A DNA stretch of 64,000 bases, taken from contig NZ_BNAF01000009.1 of assembly GCF_014653155.1 (NCBI RefSeq), positions 124,001-188,000 on the forward strand, written 5' to 3'. This document shows, piece by piece, positions 42,165-51,288 of the stretch. Each line of letters starts with the position of its first letter. The stretch's first letter is position 1. The DNA is from Sphingobacterium griseoflavum (GTDB lineage: Bacteria > Bacteroidota > Bacteroidia > Sphingobacteriales > Sphingobacteriaceae). The position numbers and the translations under genes are program-made. Under the pieces are notes generated by a model. The model saw only the letters and a program-made list of their open reading frames with translations. It was not told the origin of the DNA and made no database searches.

Positions 42165-44498
42165 ATGATACGTTTCTCTATTTTTTTACTGCTCGCAGCG
42201 GGTTCTTTTGTAAACATGGAACTGAAAGGGCAATCCCTGACCATGTGGTACGATAAGGCTGCCGAACGGTGGGAGGAGCATGTCCCCTTGGGCAACGGCC
42301 GTCTTGGGATGATGCCAAGCGGAAAGGTGCATGACGAATCTATTGTGCTCAATGAAATCTCTATGTGGTCGGGAAGCCCAGAAGATGCCAACAATTATGA
42401 GGCATACAAAAGCGTTTCTCCGATACAGGAGCTGTTGTTTGCCGGAAAAAATGATGAGGCGGAGCGTTTGGTCAACCAGTATTTCGTGTGTCGCGGCGCC
42501 GGATCTGGACATGGGCGAGGCGCCACTGTTCCGTATGGTTCTTTTCAGAATTTCGGTTACCTCAATTTTCTGCACGACATCCCTGGTACAGTGTCTGACT
42601 ATACACGTACGCTAGACATATCGCAAGCCCTGTCCACAACAGCATTTAAAGCTGGCAACGTACGTTACCAACGAGAATACTTCACCTCGTTTGACAAAAA
42701 TATCGGGGTGATTCGGTTGACGGCCACTAAGAAAAAAGCAGTTAGCTTTGCGACTCATTTTTACCGCGACGAGCGTATACGGGATATGCATGTGACGAAA
42801 GACGGGTTCAATTGGTGGGGTACATTGCCTGATGGGAAAGGTGGCGATGGCCTCCAATTCGCGGGACAAGTTCGCATCGAATCAAAGGGTGGTACGCGAA
42901 AAGTCTACGACAATCAACTCATTGTCCAAGGGGCCGATGAGGTTTTAATTTATATCACCGCATCTACCGATTATTATGAACACGATCCAATCCAGGTCAA
43001 TCAATCGGTGCTCCACAATGCTGACCGCTGGCGGTTCAAGAGCTTGTTGGCTCAACATCAAAAAAAGTATAAGCAGGTGTTCGATCGTGTCGCTATAGAC
43101 CTCAGAGACGCGCAACGCAAAGACACGGTTCCTACAGATGTCCGCATCAAACGGTTTTTTGAGAACCCTGCACAAGACAATGGGATGGCCGCTTTGTATT
43201 ACCAGTTTGGTCGTTATTTAAGTATTTCAAGCACCGCACCGCAAATAGAGAAAGCCCTACCACCTAATCTGCAAGGATTGTGGGCGCATGAAATACAAAC
43301 GCCTTGGAATGGTGACTACCACCTCAACATCAACGCACAAATGAACCATTGGGGCGTTGAAACGGGTAATCTTTCCGAGTACCATCGCCCATTCATTGAT
43401 TTGATCAAACGCATCGCAAAATCTGGAGAGCTTACAGCAAAGGCCTATTACAATGCACCCGGCTGGGTTGTATACATGATGACCAATGTATGGGGATATT
43501 CTGCTCCGGGCGAACAAGCATCTTGGGGCGCAAGTACCGCTTCTGGCTGGCTTTGTAACCATTTATGGCAACACTACCTTTTTACGCAAGACAAAGATTA
43601 TCTGGCTGAAATCTATCCTGTTCTGAAGGGTGCTGCGGTATTTTACGAGGCCACACTGGTACGGGATCCAAAAACCGGATGGTGGGTAACCTCTCCCTCT
43701 GTTTCTCCGGAAAACGCATTCCGGATGGCGAATGGTAACACCGCTGCTGTGGTAATGGGTCCTACTATCGACAATCAGATCGTGCGGGAACTATATGAGT
43801 CGGTTTTAGAGGCTGACAAGATTCTGCACTTGCAAGACCCTTTTGTTACCAAATTAAAAGAACAGTTGAAGCATGTACCGCCTCCCGTTGTTATCAGCTC
43901 ATCTGGTAGGGTGATGGAATGGCTGGAAGATTATCCGGAAGTCGAGCCTCGACATCGGCATGTCTCCCATTTATATGGACTTTATCCAGCACATTTTATA
44001 TCGCCAACCAGCACGCCTGCTTGGGCAGATGCAGCGCGCAAAACGCTGGAAACAAGGGGTGATGAAGGTACAGGCTGGTCGAGAGCCTGGAAAATACTTT
44101 TTTGGGCTCGTTTGCATGATGGTGACCATGCACTTGAGATCTTGCGACAACTATTGAAACCTGCATTTGTCGACGGTACGAGCTACAGCGGCGTTGGTGC
44201 AGGAACTTATCCAAACATGTTTTGCGCTCATCCACCCTTCCAAATAGATGGAAATTTTGGGGGATCGGCCGGCATTGCGGAAATGTTATTGCAATCGCAT
44301 GATGGCTACATTCACCTCCTGCCTGCATTGCCGAAAGCATGGAAAGATGGTTCGGTAAAAGGGCTAAAAGCCCGTGGCAACTACCTGGTCGATATCACAT
44401 GGGCAGACGGTGTCGTCACCGATTATCGGATTGCAGGCAAGCAAGGTCAATCGGTGACAGTCATGGTGAACGGCGAAAAGATCGTCAAGAAAATATAA
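42165..44498 (+). CDS. GH95 alpha-L-fucosidase (or alpha-L-galactosidase)
   Basis: A 777-residue secreted enzyme with a signal peptide. The N-terminal beta-sandwich begins WYDKAAERWEEHVPLGNGRLG. The (alpha/alpha)6 barrel contains PPNLQGLWAHEIQTPWNGDYH, INAQMNHWGVE with the paired asparagines used in catalysis, and HRHVSHLYGLYP. The C-terminal sandwich closes the fold. GH95 inverts alpha-1,2-fucosyl bonds, for example in xyloglucan or host glycans; some members prefer L-galactose. Together with the GH29 gene it gives complementary linkage coverage. A terminator follows. Confidence 0.93.
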   Translation: MIRFSIFLLLAAGSFVNMELKGQSLTMWYDKAAERWEEHVPLGNGRLGMMPSGKVHDESIVLNEISMWSGSPEDANNYEAYKSVSPIQELLFAGKNDEAERLVNQYFVCRGAGSGHGRGATVPYGSFQNFGYLNFLHDIPGTVSDYTRTLDISQALSTTAFKAGNVRYQREYFTSFDKNIGVIRLTATKKKAVSFATHFYRDERIRDMHVTKDGFNWWGTLPDGKGGDGLQFAGQVRIESKGGTRKVYDNQLIVQGADEVLIYITASTDYYEHDPIQVNQSVLHNADRWRFKSLLAQHQKKYKQVFDRVAIDLRDAQRKDTVPTDVRIKRFFENPAQDNGMAALYYQFGRYLSISSTAPQIEKALPPNLQGLWAHEIQTPWNGDYHLNINAQMNHWGVETGNLSEYHRPFIDLIKRIAKSGELTAKAYYNAPGWVVYMMTNVWGYSAPGEQASWGASTASGWLCNHLWQHYLFTQDKDYLAEIYPVLKGAAVFYEATLVRDPKTGWWVTSPSVSPENAFRMANGNTAAVVMGPTIDNQIVRELYESVLEADKILHLQDPFVTKLKEQLKHVPPPVVISSSGRVMEWLEDYPEVEPRHRHVSHLYGLYPAHFISPTSTPAWADAARKTLETRGDEGTGWSRAWKILFWARLHDGDHALEILRQLLKPAFVDGTSYSGVGAGTYPNMFCAHPPFQIDGNFGGSAGIAEMLLQSHDGYIHLLPALPKAWKDGSVKGLKARGNYLVDITWADGVVTDYRIAGKQGQSVTVMVNGEKIVKKI

Positions 44499-44500
44499 GA

Positions 44501-44530
44501 AAATAGCGAAGGATCGCTATTTTTTTTCTT
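44501..44530 (+). terminator. Terminator after fucosidase operon
   Basis: 9-bp stem AAATAGCGA/TCGCTATTT with a 4-nt loop, then a long T-rich run. Confidence 0.92.
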
Positions 44531-44555
44531 TTTTTTCCAAATAAATAAATCAATT

Positions 44556-45728
44556 ATGAATAGTTCTTCCTTTCTTGTTCTTTTGTCGGTAGCCTATCTA
44601 TTAACGGCTTGCCATAGCGGTGTAAAGCAATCTTCCGAGCAGCGGGACGCTGCTTTTTACCCCAACTTAGTTCATGTGCATCTAACGGGTAAGGTAGATC
44701 TACCGGACAGCACGCGCATTTATATCAACACGCAGGAGAATACGATGCAGCCCCTACTTGCTACAAGGGTATTGAATGGATCTTTCACATTGGAAGGTGA
44801 GCTGGAAGAACCTAATTTTTATAACCTTGTCATACAAAAGGAAAAATTTAGTGTATACCTTGAAAATGCGAAGGATTATCATTTTGAAGCAAACGTGTCA
44901 GGTGGAAAGGTGCAATCTGGAAATTTTAAGACGAATTCCGCCACACAGCAGCATTATCAGGCAATGGAACGCACGCGTCAACAGGAAATGAAAGCTTTGG
45001 GTGACAAGGCAGCGAAGCTTCGTACGTTATTCGATAACCCTAAAACTTACCAAGCGGCGGTAGACCAGTACGAAAGGCTATCGAAGCAACGTGCAAGCTA
45101 CCCTGAACAGCTACAGCAAAAATATCTAGACGATCCGGCCGTGGCGCCAGCAATAAAAATCTACCTGATAAAAAATGCGTCAATCGGTGCAGATAACCAT
45201 GATGCATACCATCGGCTTTTGTTGGGGATACCGGATAGTTTAAAAAGCATATCACTGTATCGACAGGCTTTGGCTAAGGTCGAACAAGTACATGATTTTT
45301 TTACGAATATGCCCGATTTTCCTGATATCCAACCGCGCAATTTGGCAGGAGATAGTTTGAATTTAGCAGATTTTCGGGCGGCTGGTCGTTTACTTTTTGT
45401 CTTTTGGGGCAGTTGGAACAAGGAGGCCAGAGCCGATATCCAACAAATAAAAAGTAAGGCCGCCGCACTCGCAAAACTGGGAGTACAACCTATATTTCTT
45501 ACTTGGGAGAAAGACTTTGCGGCCTGGGAGAAAGCGAGTGCCGATCTTTCTTTAGGCAAGCATAATTATCGGTTGAATGCTCATGACCAGGATTTTATGG
45601 TTAAGCATTACGCTGTTCGGAAGTTACCACACTATATGCTGGTCAACGCCAAGGATCTCCAGATTCTTAACTATCATTTCACCTATCCACTCGACGGCCA
45701 GCTGGAGCGCGACCTGCGGAAAGAGTAA
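44556..45728 (+). CDS. DUF4369 lipoprotein with cysteine-less thioredoxin-like domain
   Basis: A 390-residue lipoprotein (LLTAC, C19). Residues about 40-125 match DUF4369, a beta-sandwich found before TlpA-like domains. A helical linker follows. The C-terminal part, about 260-385, has the TlpA-like strand-helix pattern LLFVFWGSWNKEARADIQQ, but the WCxxC active site reads WNKEA, with no redox cysteines. FLTWEKDFAAWEK and KLPHYMLVN (cis-proline region) support the fold. It cannot catalyse disulfide exchange; a structural or ligand-binding role is inferred. It lies between two terminators, so it is monocistronic. Confidence 0.8.
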   Translation: MNSSSFLVLLSVAYLLTACHSGVKQSSEQRDAAFYPNLVHVHLTGKVDLPDSTRIYINTQENTMQPLLATRVLNGSFTLEGELEEPNFYNLVIQKEKFSVYLENAKDYHFEANVSGGKVQSGNFKTNSATQQHYQAMERTRQQEMKALGDKAAKLRTLFDNPKTYQAAVDQYERLSKQRASYPEQLQQKYLDDPAVAPAIKIYLIKNASIGADNHDAYHRLLLGIPDSLKSISLYRQALAKVEQVHDFFTNMPDFPDIQPRNLAGDSLNLADFRAAGRLLFVFWGSWNKEARADIQQIKSKAAALAKLGVQPIFLTWEKDFAAWEKASADLSLGKHNYRLNAHDQDFMVKHYAVRKLPHYMLVNAKDLQILNYHFTYPLDGQLERDLRKE

Positions 45729-45777
45729 CAAAAATCGCGTTCTAACCGTTTTTATTCATTTAATATCACATAAGATT

Positions 45778-45805
45778 GAAATACGTTTTTTCGTATTTCT
45801 TTTTT
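45778..45805 (+). terminator. Terminator after DUF4369 lipoprotein gene
   Basis: 8-bp stem GAAATACG/CGTATTTC with a six-T loop and a T-run after it. Confidence 0.88.
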
Positions 45806-45847
45806 GATCTATCTTAGCCTTACCGATTAAAACTTGCTCGGCGTATT

Positions 45848-47326
45848 ATGAAAAATTTTACCTACATGTTTTGGTATGGCTTTTCATTGTTGTTCATCAT
45901 CTATGCCTGTTCCTGTCAGCGGGAAACCTATCCAGATGATGACATGAGGGAAAGCTATACGGTTGCGGTCAAGTTCAAGGAATTTGATCAGACTATCCGC
46001 GAGTTAAAGAATAACCAACGGACACAGTTGGCTCAGGCCAAAAAGAGGGGTATGATGAACGGCCTTCGTGCAGCAGAGGGGGACTTTGTCTACTTTTGGT
46101 CGTTTAATCAAGGGACACTTGAGCCTGATATATTTGCGACGGAAGGAGCGACATTGACTTACAATCAAGGGCTTACTCCCTTTTCATTTGCAGGAGGCTG
46201 GAGCTTCGAGAGCTACACCGCCGGTTTCGGGCTAACCATCACAGGAGCCAACGAAATTTTGTTGAAAATCCCGCTCGAGGGGATCACCGCTGTCCAAGAC
46301 TTTGGCCTAGATATGGGATCTTCAGGGACAGGGCCAAAATCCTTCTCCCTATCTTATGGACAGAATGGACAGGATTATACCTTACTTTCTGAAGACAATC
46401 AGTTTAGTAACACAAATACGGCTCACGCGAAGAATACGTTTGTTTTTTCTTTGCAAGATGTTGAACTGGATAAGCGTCGCGATTTATATATAAAAATAAT
46501 CCCGAAAGCAGGTTTTCGTGGTGAAGCCAGTGATTACCGCGCCTCTACAGGTGTTATTAAGTTGGATAACATCCGGTTGACAGGGGAGAAAGGTGTTTCA
46601 GAAGCTAGCAGCGTCAAAGCGTTGCATTATCACGTTTTTGATGCCGAAAACAAAGATCTGATTACCTTTGGTACCTATGACTACGCTGTCGAGAACTTAA
46701 CGGACTTTTCGCTTTCGCTTCCTCTCGGCAGATATATTGTTTCTTTTGTTGCCAATGAATCTGACAGCACGCTTGTTTTACCTTCCGCACCATCGTTTTC
46801 GAACTGGTATGTCGGCAATCGTTTTGCTAACTACACTGCGCGTGTCTTTGGGCTTTTAGATACATTTACGGTCTCTGGCCACATGGAGCGTGAACTGATA
46901 CTCAAGCGCTATTTTAGCCAGATCAAATTCGAATTTACAGATCCGGGCGATCTAACATCTGTTGGAAAAATTGTGATCAGGAGAATGCATGAACCGGAAT
47001 TTTATGCTCCGTTCAACCGCACGTTAGCCAATCCCATTTTGGATCAATCCCAGATTGTGATCTTTCCAACATTTATGTCAGGGGATAAAACTATCTTCTT
47101 CAATCAGTTTATCGGAAACGTGATGGAACCGTTTGATATAGCTTATAGAATCGACGTTTACAGTCGTGTAGACACCTTGTTGCGAACTTTTGAGCTAACA
47201 AGTGCCATTCGAAATAATATGCAACTGGTATTTCGCGGGCCTTTGTTGGGTGATACTGGGACGGGTTCTTCGTTTTCGATTCTGTTTAAGGAAGACTGGG
47301 ATGGACACGATATCATCAGTTTTTGA
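45848..47326 (+). CDS. Two-domain surface lipoprotein of unknown function
   Basis: A 492-residue lipoprotein (lipobox IIYAC/SC, C21 or C23) followed by an acidic PDDDMRES spacer, which could favour export to the cell surface in Bacteroidota. Residues about 70-245 form a beta-rich, probably jelly-roll domain that begins FVYFWSFNQGTLEPD and ends STGVIKLDNIRLTG, as in discoidin/choice-of-anchor folds. Residues 255-490 begin ALHYHVFDAENKDLITFG and resemble Mfa2/FimB-type fimbrial anchor folds, but only weakly. No known enzyme motif. Monocistronic between a terminator and a convergent hairpin. Confidence 0.6.
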   Translation: MKNFTYMFWYGFSLLFIIYACSCQRETYPDDDMRESYTVAVKFKEFDQTIRELKNNQRTQLAQAKKRGMMNGLRAAEGDFVYFWSFNQGTLEPDIFATEGATLTYNQGLTPFSFAGGWSFESYTAGFGLTITGANEILLKIPLEGITAVQDFGLDMGSSGTGPKSFSLSYGQNGQDYTLLSEDNQFSNTNTAHAKNTFVFSLQDVELDKRRDLYIKIIPKAGFRGEASDYRASTGVIKLDNIRLTGEKGVSEASSVKALHYHVFDAENKDLITFGTYDYAVENLTDFSLSLPLGRYIVSFVANESDSTLVLPSAPSFSNWYVGNRFANYTARVFGLLDTFTVSGHMERELILKRYFSQIKFEFTDPGDLTSVGKIVIRRMHEPEFYAPFNRTLANPILDQSQIVIFPTFMSGDKTIFFNQFIGNVMEPFDIAYRIDVYSRVDTLLRTFELTSAIRNNMQLVFRGPLLGDTGTGSSFSILFKEDWDGHDIISF

Positions 47327-47382
47327 TGTAGCCCTTTCGCGGCTTAGATCTCGATCCTATTAAAATGGGGTTGAAACACGAT

Positions 47383-47419
47383 GTCCTGCTGCTGCCGACG
47401 GGTGGGCAGCAAGCAGGAC
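47383..47419. terminator. GC-rich hairpin between convergent genes
   Basis: 14-bp stem GTCCTGCTGCTGCC with GGCAGCAAGCAGGAC (one bulged A) and an 8-nt loop, between the lipoprotein and glyS stops. No strong T-run. Confidence 0.7.
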
Positions 47420-47428
47420 GTCTTATTA

Positions 47429-48898
47429 TTAAACGAGCTTTTCCAAAAGGCTGGTCCAGCTCACTAAATTACCTATAATCTTATCGAGATCAGCGGCCGA
47501 CACGCGTTCTTGTTCCATGCTATCTCGGTGACGTATCGTGACGGTATTATCCGTTAACGTTTGGTAGTCCACGGTGATACAAAACGGCGTTCCAATTGCA
47601 TCTTGACGGCGGTAACGTTTTCCAATGGCGTCCTTTTCGTCATACTGTACATTGAAATCAAATTTAAGCTTGGTCATGATTTCGCGTGCTTTTTCCGGAA
47701 GCCCATCTTTTTTGGTAAGGGGTAATATTGCCGCTTTGACAGGCGCAATCGCTGGATGAAATTTAAGCACAACACGTGAATCTTGTTTGTCGGTGGTCGA
47801 TAAATCTTCCTCAACCAATGAATTTGCCAAAACGGTTAAGAATAGGCGATCTAAGCCAATAGACGTTTCGATTACATAAGGAATATAGTTTTGATTGATC
47901 TCTGGATCGAAATACTGCATCTTCTTTTTCGAAAAGGCCTGATGTTGTTTCAAATCAAAGTCTGTGCGTGAATGGATGCCTTCTACCTCTTTGAATCCAA
48001 AAGGAAATTTAAATTCAATATCCACAGCTGCGTTAGCATAATGTGCTAGCTTGGCGTGATCGTGATAACGATATTTTGCAGGATCAGATCCTAGTGCCAG
48101 GTGCCATTTTAAGCGTGTTTCTTTCCATTTCGAGTACCACTCCAGCTCGGAGCCCGGGCGTACGAAGAATTGCATTTCCATTTGCTCAAACTCGCGCATA
48201 CGCATGATAAATTGACGTGCAATTACTTCATTCCGGAATGCCTTTCCAATCTGAGCAATCCCGAAAGGGATTTTCATACGACCGGTTTTTTGCACATTCA
48301 GGAAATTTACGAAGATACCTTGTGCGGTTTCAGGCCGTAAGTAAACCTGCTCTGCGCCGTCAGCCATTGCACCCATTTGCGTAGCAAACATCAGGTTAAA
48401 CTGACGTACGTCGGTCCAGTTTTTCGTGCCAGATATGGGGCATACGATATTATGGTCTTCAATAATTGTTTTCAGGCGAGCCAAGTCGTCCGCATTCAGT
48501 GCCGCATCGAGATCTTGCTGAAGTTGCGCTGCCTTATCTGTTTTGCCATCTTTTTCGTAACGGTCTATTTTGTCTTCGATAAGTTGGTCTGCACGGTAGC
48601 GTTTTTTGGAGTCTTTGTTGTCGATCATAGGATCATTAAACCCGTCCACATGCCCTGAAGCCTTCCACGTAGTTGGGTGCATAAAAATTGCGGCATCGAT
48701 CCCCACAATATTCTCATGCAACTGCACCATGGATTTCCACCAATAGGTCTTTAAGTTGTTCTTCAATTCGGACCCCAATTGTCCATAATCGTAGACGGCA
48801 CTTAAGCCATCATATATTTCACTTGATGGAAATACGAAACCATACTCTTTGGCGTGTCCAATTATATTTTTAAAAAAATCGTCTGTTTGCTTACTCAT
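47429..48898 (-). CDS. glyS: Glycine--tRNA ligase
   Basis: A 489-residue homodimeric (alpha2) class II glycyl-tRNA synthetase, the single-chain type related to archaeal/eukaryotic enzymes. Motif 1-like GFVFPSSEIYDGLSAVYDYG, the motif 2 region FRNEVIARQFIMRMREFEQ and motif 3 IGLDRLFLTVL are present, then an anticodon-binding domain from about 385. ATG 48898 was chosen over TTG 48907, which is part of the promoter box TATATTTG. Confidence 0.95.
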   Translation of the reverse strand: MSKQTDDFFKNIIGHAKEYGFVFPSSEIYDGLSAVYDYGQLGSELKNNLKTYWWKSMVQLHENIVGIDAAIFMHPTTWKASGHVDGFNDPMIDNKDSKKRYRADQLIEDKIDRYEKDGKTDKAAQLQQDLDAALNADDLARLKTIIEDHNIVCPISGTKNWTDVRQFNLMFATQMGAMADGAEQVYLRPETAQGIFVNFLNVQKTGRMKIPFGIAQIGKAFRNEVIARQFIMRMREFEQMEMQFFVRPGSELEWYSKWKETRLKWHLALGSDPAKYRYHDHAKLAHYANAAVDIEFKFPFGFKEVEGIHSRTDFDLKQHQAFSKKKMQYFDPEINQNYIPYVIETSIGLDRLFLTVLANSLVEEDLSTTDKQDSRVVLKFHPAIAPVKAAILPLTKKDGLPEKAREIMTKLKFDFNVQYDEKDAIGKRYRRQDAIGTPFCITVDYQTLTDNTVTIRHRDSMEQERVSAADLDKIIGNLVSWTSLLEKLV

Positions 48899-48904
48899 AA
48901 GAGG

Positions 48905-48912
48905 CAAATATA
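48905..48912 (-). promoter_or_regulatory. TAnnTTTG promoter box for glyS, near-leaderless
   Basis: TATATTTG on minus, 6 nt before the glyS ATG. Confidence 0.6.
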
Positions 48913-48973
48913 AAAATTAGTAATTAGATATGTGCGGCAACCTGCAGTATTTACGAAACGCGTTAGGTTTGTT

Positions 48974-49438
48974 TTAGCCCTTGTACAGATCGCGAACCTG
49001 CTGACTAGCGTTTTTATTGTCTACCTTTTTGATGATATGCGCTATTACACCATTTTCATCGATGATGAAGGTTGTACGTGCCGTACCCATATATTTCTTT
49101 CCGTACATGTTTTTTTCCACCCATACGCCGTAATCCTCAACAATTTTTTGATCGACATCTGCCAACAGATGAAAGGGGAGGTCGAACTTGCTGATAAACT
49201 TTTGATGGGACTGTTCGCTGTCTATGCTTACACCGATAACTTCGAAACCGTCCTTTAACAAGGACTGGTAGTTATCGCGAAAGTTGCATGCCTCAGTTGT
49301 ACATCCCGGAGTATTGTCTTTTGGGTAAAAATAAAGGATTACTTTCTTTCCAAGAAAGGAAGACAGCTCCACCGTTTCTCCATTTTGGTTTTTTGCACGA
49401 AGTGCTGGTGCTTTATCGCCCACATTTAATTCTGCCAT
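48974..49438 (-). CDS. bcp: Bcp-type thioredoxin-dependent peroxiredoxin
   Basis: A 154-residue BCP/PrxQ. Peroxidatic C46 and resolving C51 lie in DNTPGCTTEACNFRDNY, the five-residue spacing of the E. coli enzyme. It reduces alkyl hydroperoxides in the cytosol. ATG 49438 begins the family N-terminus MAELNVGDKAP; the longer TTG-type extension has no support. It may be transcribed with the M23 peptidase gene 75 bp upstream, although a small inverted repeat (49473-49491) lies between them. Confidence 0.95.
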   Translation of the reverse strand: MAELNVGDKAPALRAKNQNGETVELSSFLGKKVILYFYPKDNTPGCTTEACNFRDNYQSLLKDGFEVIGVSIDSEQSHQKFISKFDLPFHLLADVDQKIVEDYGVWVEKNMYGKKYMGTARTTFIIDENGVIAHIIKKVDNKNASQQVRDLYKG

Positions 49439-49513
49439 AATCGTAATTTTTATTTTGTTGACCGGATTGAGAAGGATCAAGTGTAGATCCTGTTGATCGT
49501 CATTCTTGTCGTT

Positions 49514-51235
49514 TTATTTAGTAAATGATGCCTCGTATACCTTTTCGTTGTCTTTCCAATCGGTAACCACTAATTTAAATCGATGCGAACCTTTAGCCAA
49601 GTTCGGATCGAATCGATGCCATAGATGTCGATTTTTCGAGTCGTATTCCATCAATACCCATTGATCGTCGATGTATGCATGAAAGGATTGTATGCCCGAA
49701 AAGTTGTCTCGGATCGTGAAATCAATCTTGGCCTGCCCGCCGATATGTTTGCCGTTGCTGAAATTTCGAGGGAGAATCGTAGGTGCTATGGTGTCTACGG
49801 CAATATAGAAACGTCCGAAGTTTCGTGTATTGACCGTTACATATCCATTTTCGAATTTGCCACCTTCGGAACCATTTTCTACGGAAGCAATCAGCGCTTT
49901 GTCTTGCAAGTGCTGGGGAAGATTTGTTGGCTTTATGCGGAGCGTAAACGTGGAAAATAGTGGGATAAAACTATTATGTACAGCGTGGGTTAGCGAATAA
50001 CCGCCTGTAGGCTGTGCAGACGTCGCATACTCAAAGTCTAGGTCGTCATACAGCACACCCTTAGGCATGTGGAGCTGGATGTCATTTCGTTCGAAGGTGT
50101 TCGCTCTATCCCAGCTAAACAGCTGTATGCCTCTCCTGCTCGCGATGGTGGTATTGGGCTTGGCGATGTTCTTTATTTGGAAGTTAAGCTCGCTACAATT
50201 TCCGCGAACGTCCTTAACGACATACTTGATATCGTGCACCGCGTTGTCCGTTAGTTCAATAACACCGCGATCCTTTAATACATGGAAGATTTCTATGGGG
50301 TTGCCGGGATCTTTAAAGCTCTTTTGAATCTTCGCTTTTTTCGTTTTCCAGTATGGGTAGTCGATATAGGAATGTATGGCGCGCGATGTATTGAAATCTA
50401 ATTCCTCGAACAGGACGGTAGAGATTGCCTTGCCATCAAGAAATAGTTCGATAGAGTAGACGCCATTTTGGAATCCTCCCGCGCGATGTCTGTCGATAGT
50501 GCTGATACCTAGCCCAAACTTTCCCGACACGGAGATCGGATTTCCTGAACTTAATCCGTAGCGCCCCTGTTGTATGATTTGTGCTGGAAATGGACGTCTC
50601 GGCGTATGCTCATTAAAAAGTTCATCATTCAGGTCATAAACGAGCATGCTGTTTATGGTCGGTTTAAAATTGTCATTGAACCGAAGGCCAAAAAGCTGGG
50701 GGTTTAGTGGGTGCTGTGTTTTGGTATCTCGGATCTCGAAATGCAAGTGAGGACCAGCAGACCCTCCGGTATTGCCGGCCTTGCCGATAAACTGACCTTT
50801 GGCCAGTTTAACCTGCTCGGGAGCAACGGTCACGTCCACGTCAAAGCGCTTTTGCTTGTACTGCTCGGCCCGGATGATGTTCGTCAAAGCGTCGTTAAAG
50901 CTATCCATATGAAGGTATACCGTTGTATATCCATTCGGGTGGTCGATGTACACGGAATTTCCACCACCTCCAATTTGTACCCTGACGCGTGATACGAAAC
51001 CTGCCGCCGCAGCATGTAACGGCAATCCGATTCTTTGCTGGGTACGATAATCGTCGCCAGCGTGGAAGTGTGTAGAGCGAAGCTCTCCAAAAGTTCCTGA
51101 TGCATCCATCGCTATGTTTAGTGGATTCCTAAAATAGCCTTGCGGATAAGATCGTGAGGTGATGATATCGCTGTCTTGGGCAGCCCCCAAGAAAAACATA
51201 CCCATATAGATCAATAAAGTTCCGTAAACCTTCAT
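49514..51235 (-). CDS. M23-family metallopeptidase with long C-terminal beta region
   Basis: A 573-residue periplasmic protein with a signal peptide (residues 1-19). The LytM/M23 zinc site is complete: H58 and D62 in HFHAGDD, H109 in VYLHM, and H163/H165 in PHLHFEIRD. The first histidine is followed by a domain that is normal for peptidoglycan endopeptidases. The 370-residue remainder is strand-rich with several sandwich-like units (TDNAVHDIKYVVKDVRGN, FTIRDNFSGIQSFHAYI) and probably anchors or targets the enzyme. It should cut cell-wall peptide cross-links. Confidence 0.9.
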   Translation of the reverse strand: MKVYGTLLIYMGMFFLGAAQDSDIITSRSYPQGYFRNPLNIAMDASGTFGELRSTHFHAGDDYRTQQRIGLPLHAAAAGFVSRVRVQIGGGGNSVYIDHPNGYTTVYLHMDSFNDALTNIIRAEQYKQKRFDVDVTVAPEQVKLAKGQFIGKAGNTGGSAGPHLHFEIRDTKTQHPLNPQLFGLRFNDNFKPTINSMLVYDLNDELFNEHTPRRPFPAQIIQQGRYGLSSGNPISVSGKFGLGISTIDRHRAGGFQNGVYSIELFLDGKAISTVLFEELDFNTSRAIHSYIDYPYWKTKKAKIQKSFKDPGNPIEIFHVLKDRGVIELTDNAVHDIKYVVKDVRGNCSELNFQIKNIAKPNTTIASRRGIQLFSWDRANTFERNDIQLHMPKGVLYDDLDFEYATSAQPTGGYSLTHAVHNSFIPLFSTFTLRIKPTNLPQHLQDKALIASVENGSEGGKFENGYVTVNTRNFGRFYIAVDTIAPTILPRNFSNGKHIGGQAKIDFTIRDNFSGIQSFHAYIDDQWVLMEYDSKNRHLWHRFDPNLAKGSHRFKLVVTDWKDNEKVYEASFTK

Positions 51236-51288
51236 CTGCTCTTTGTTTTGTGGATCATGGTGACTTGACTCATGTCTGGTTAAGACGT

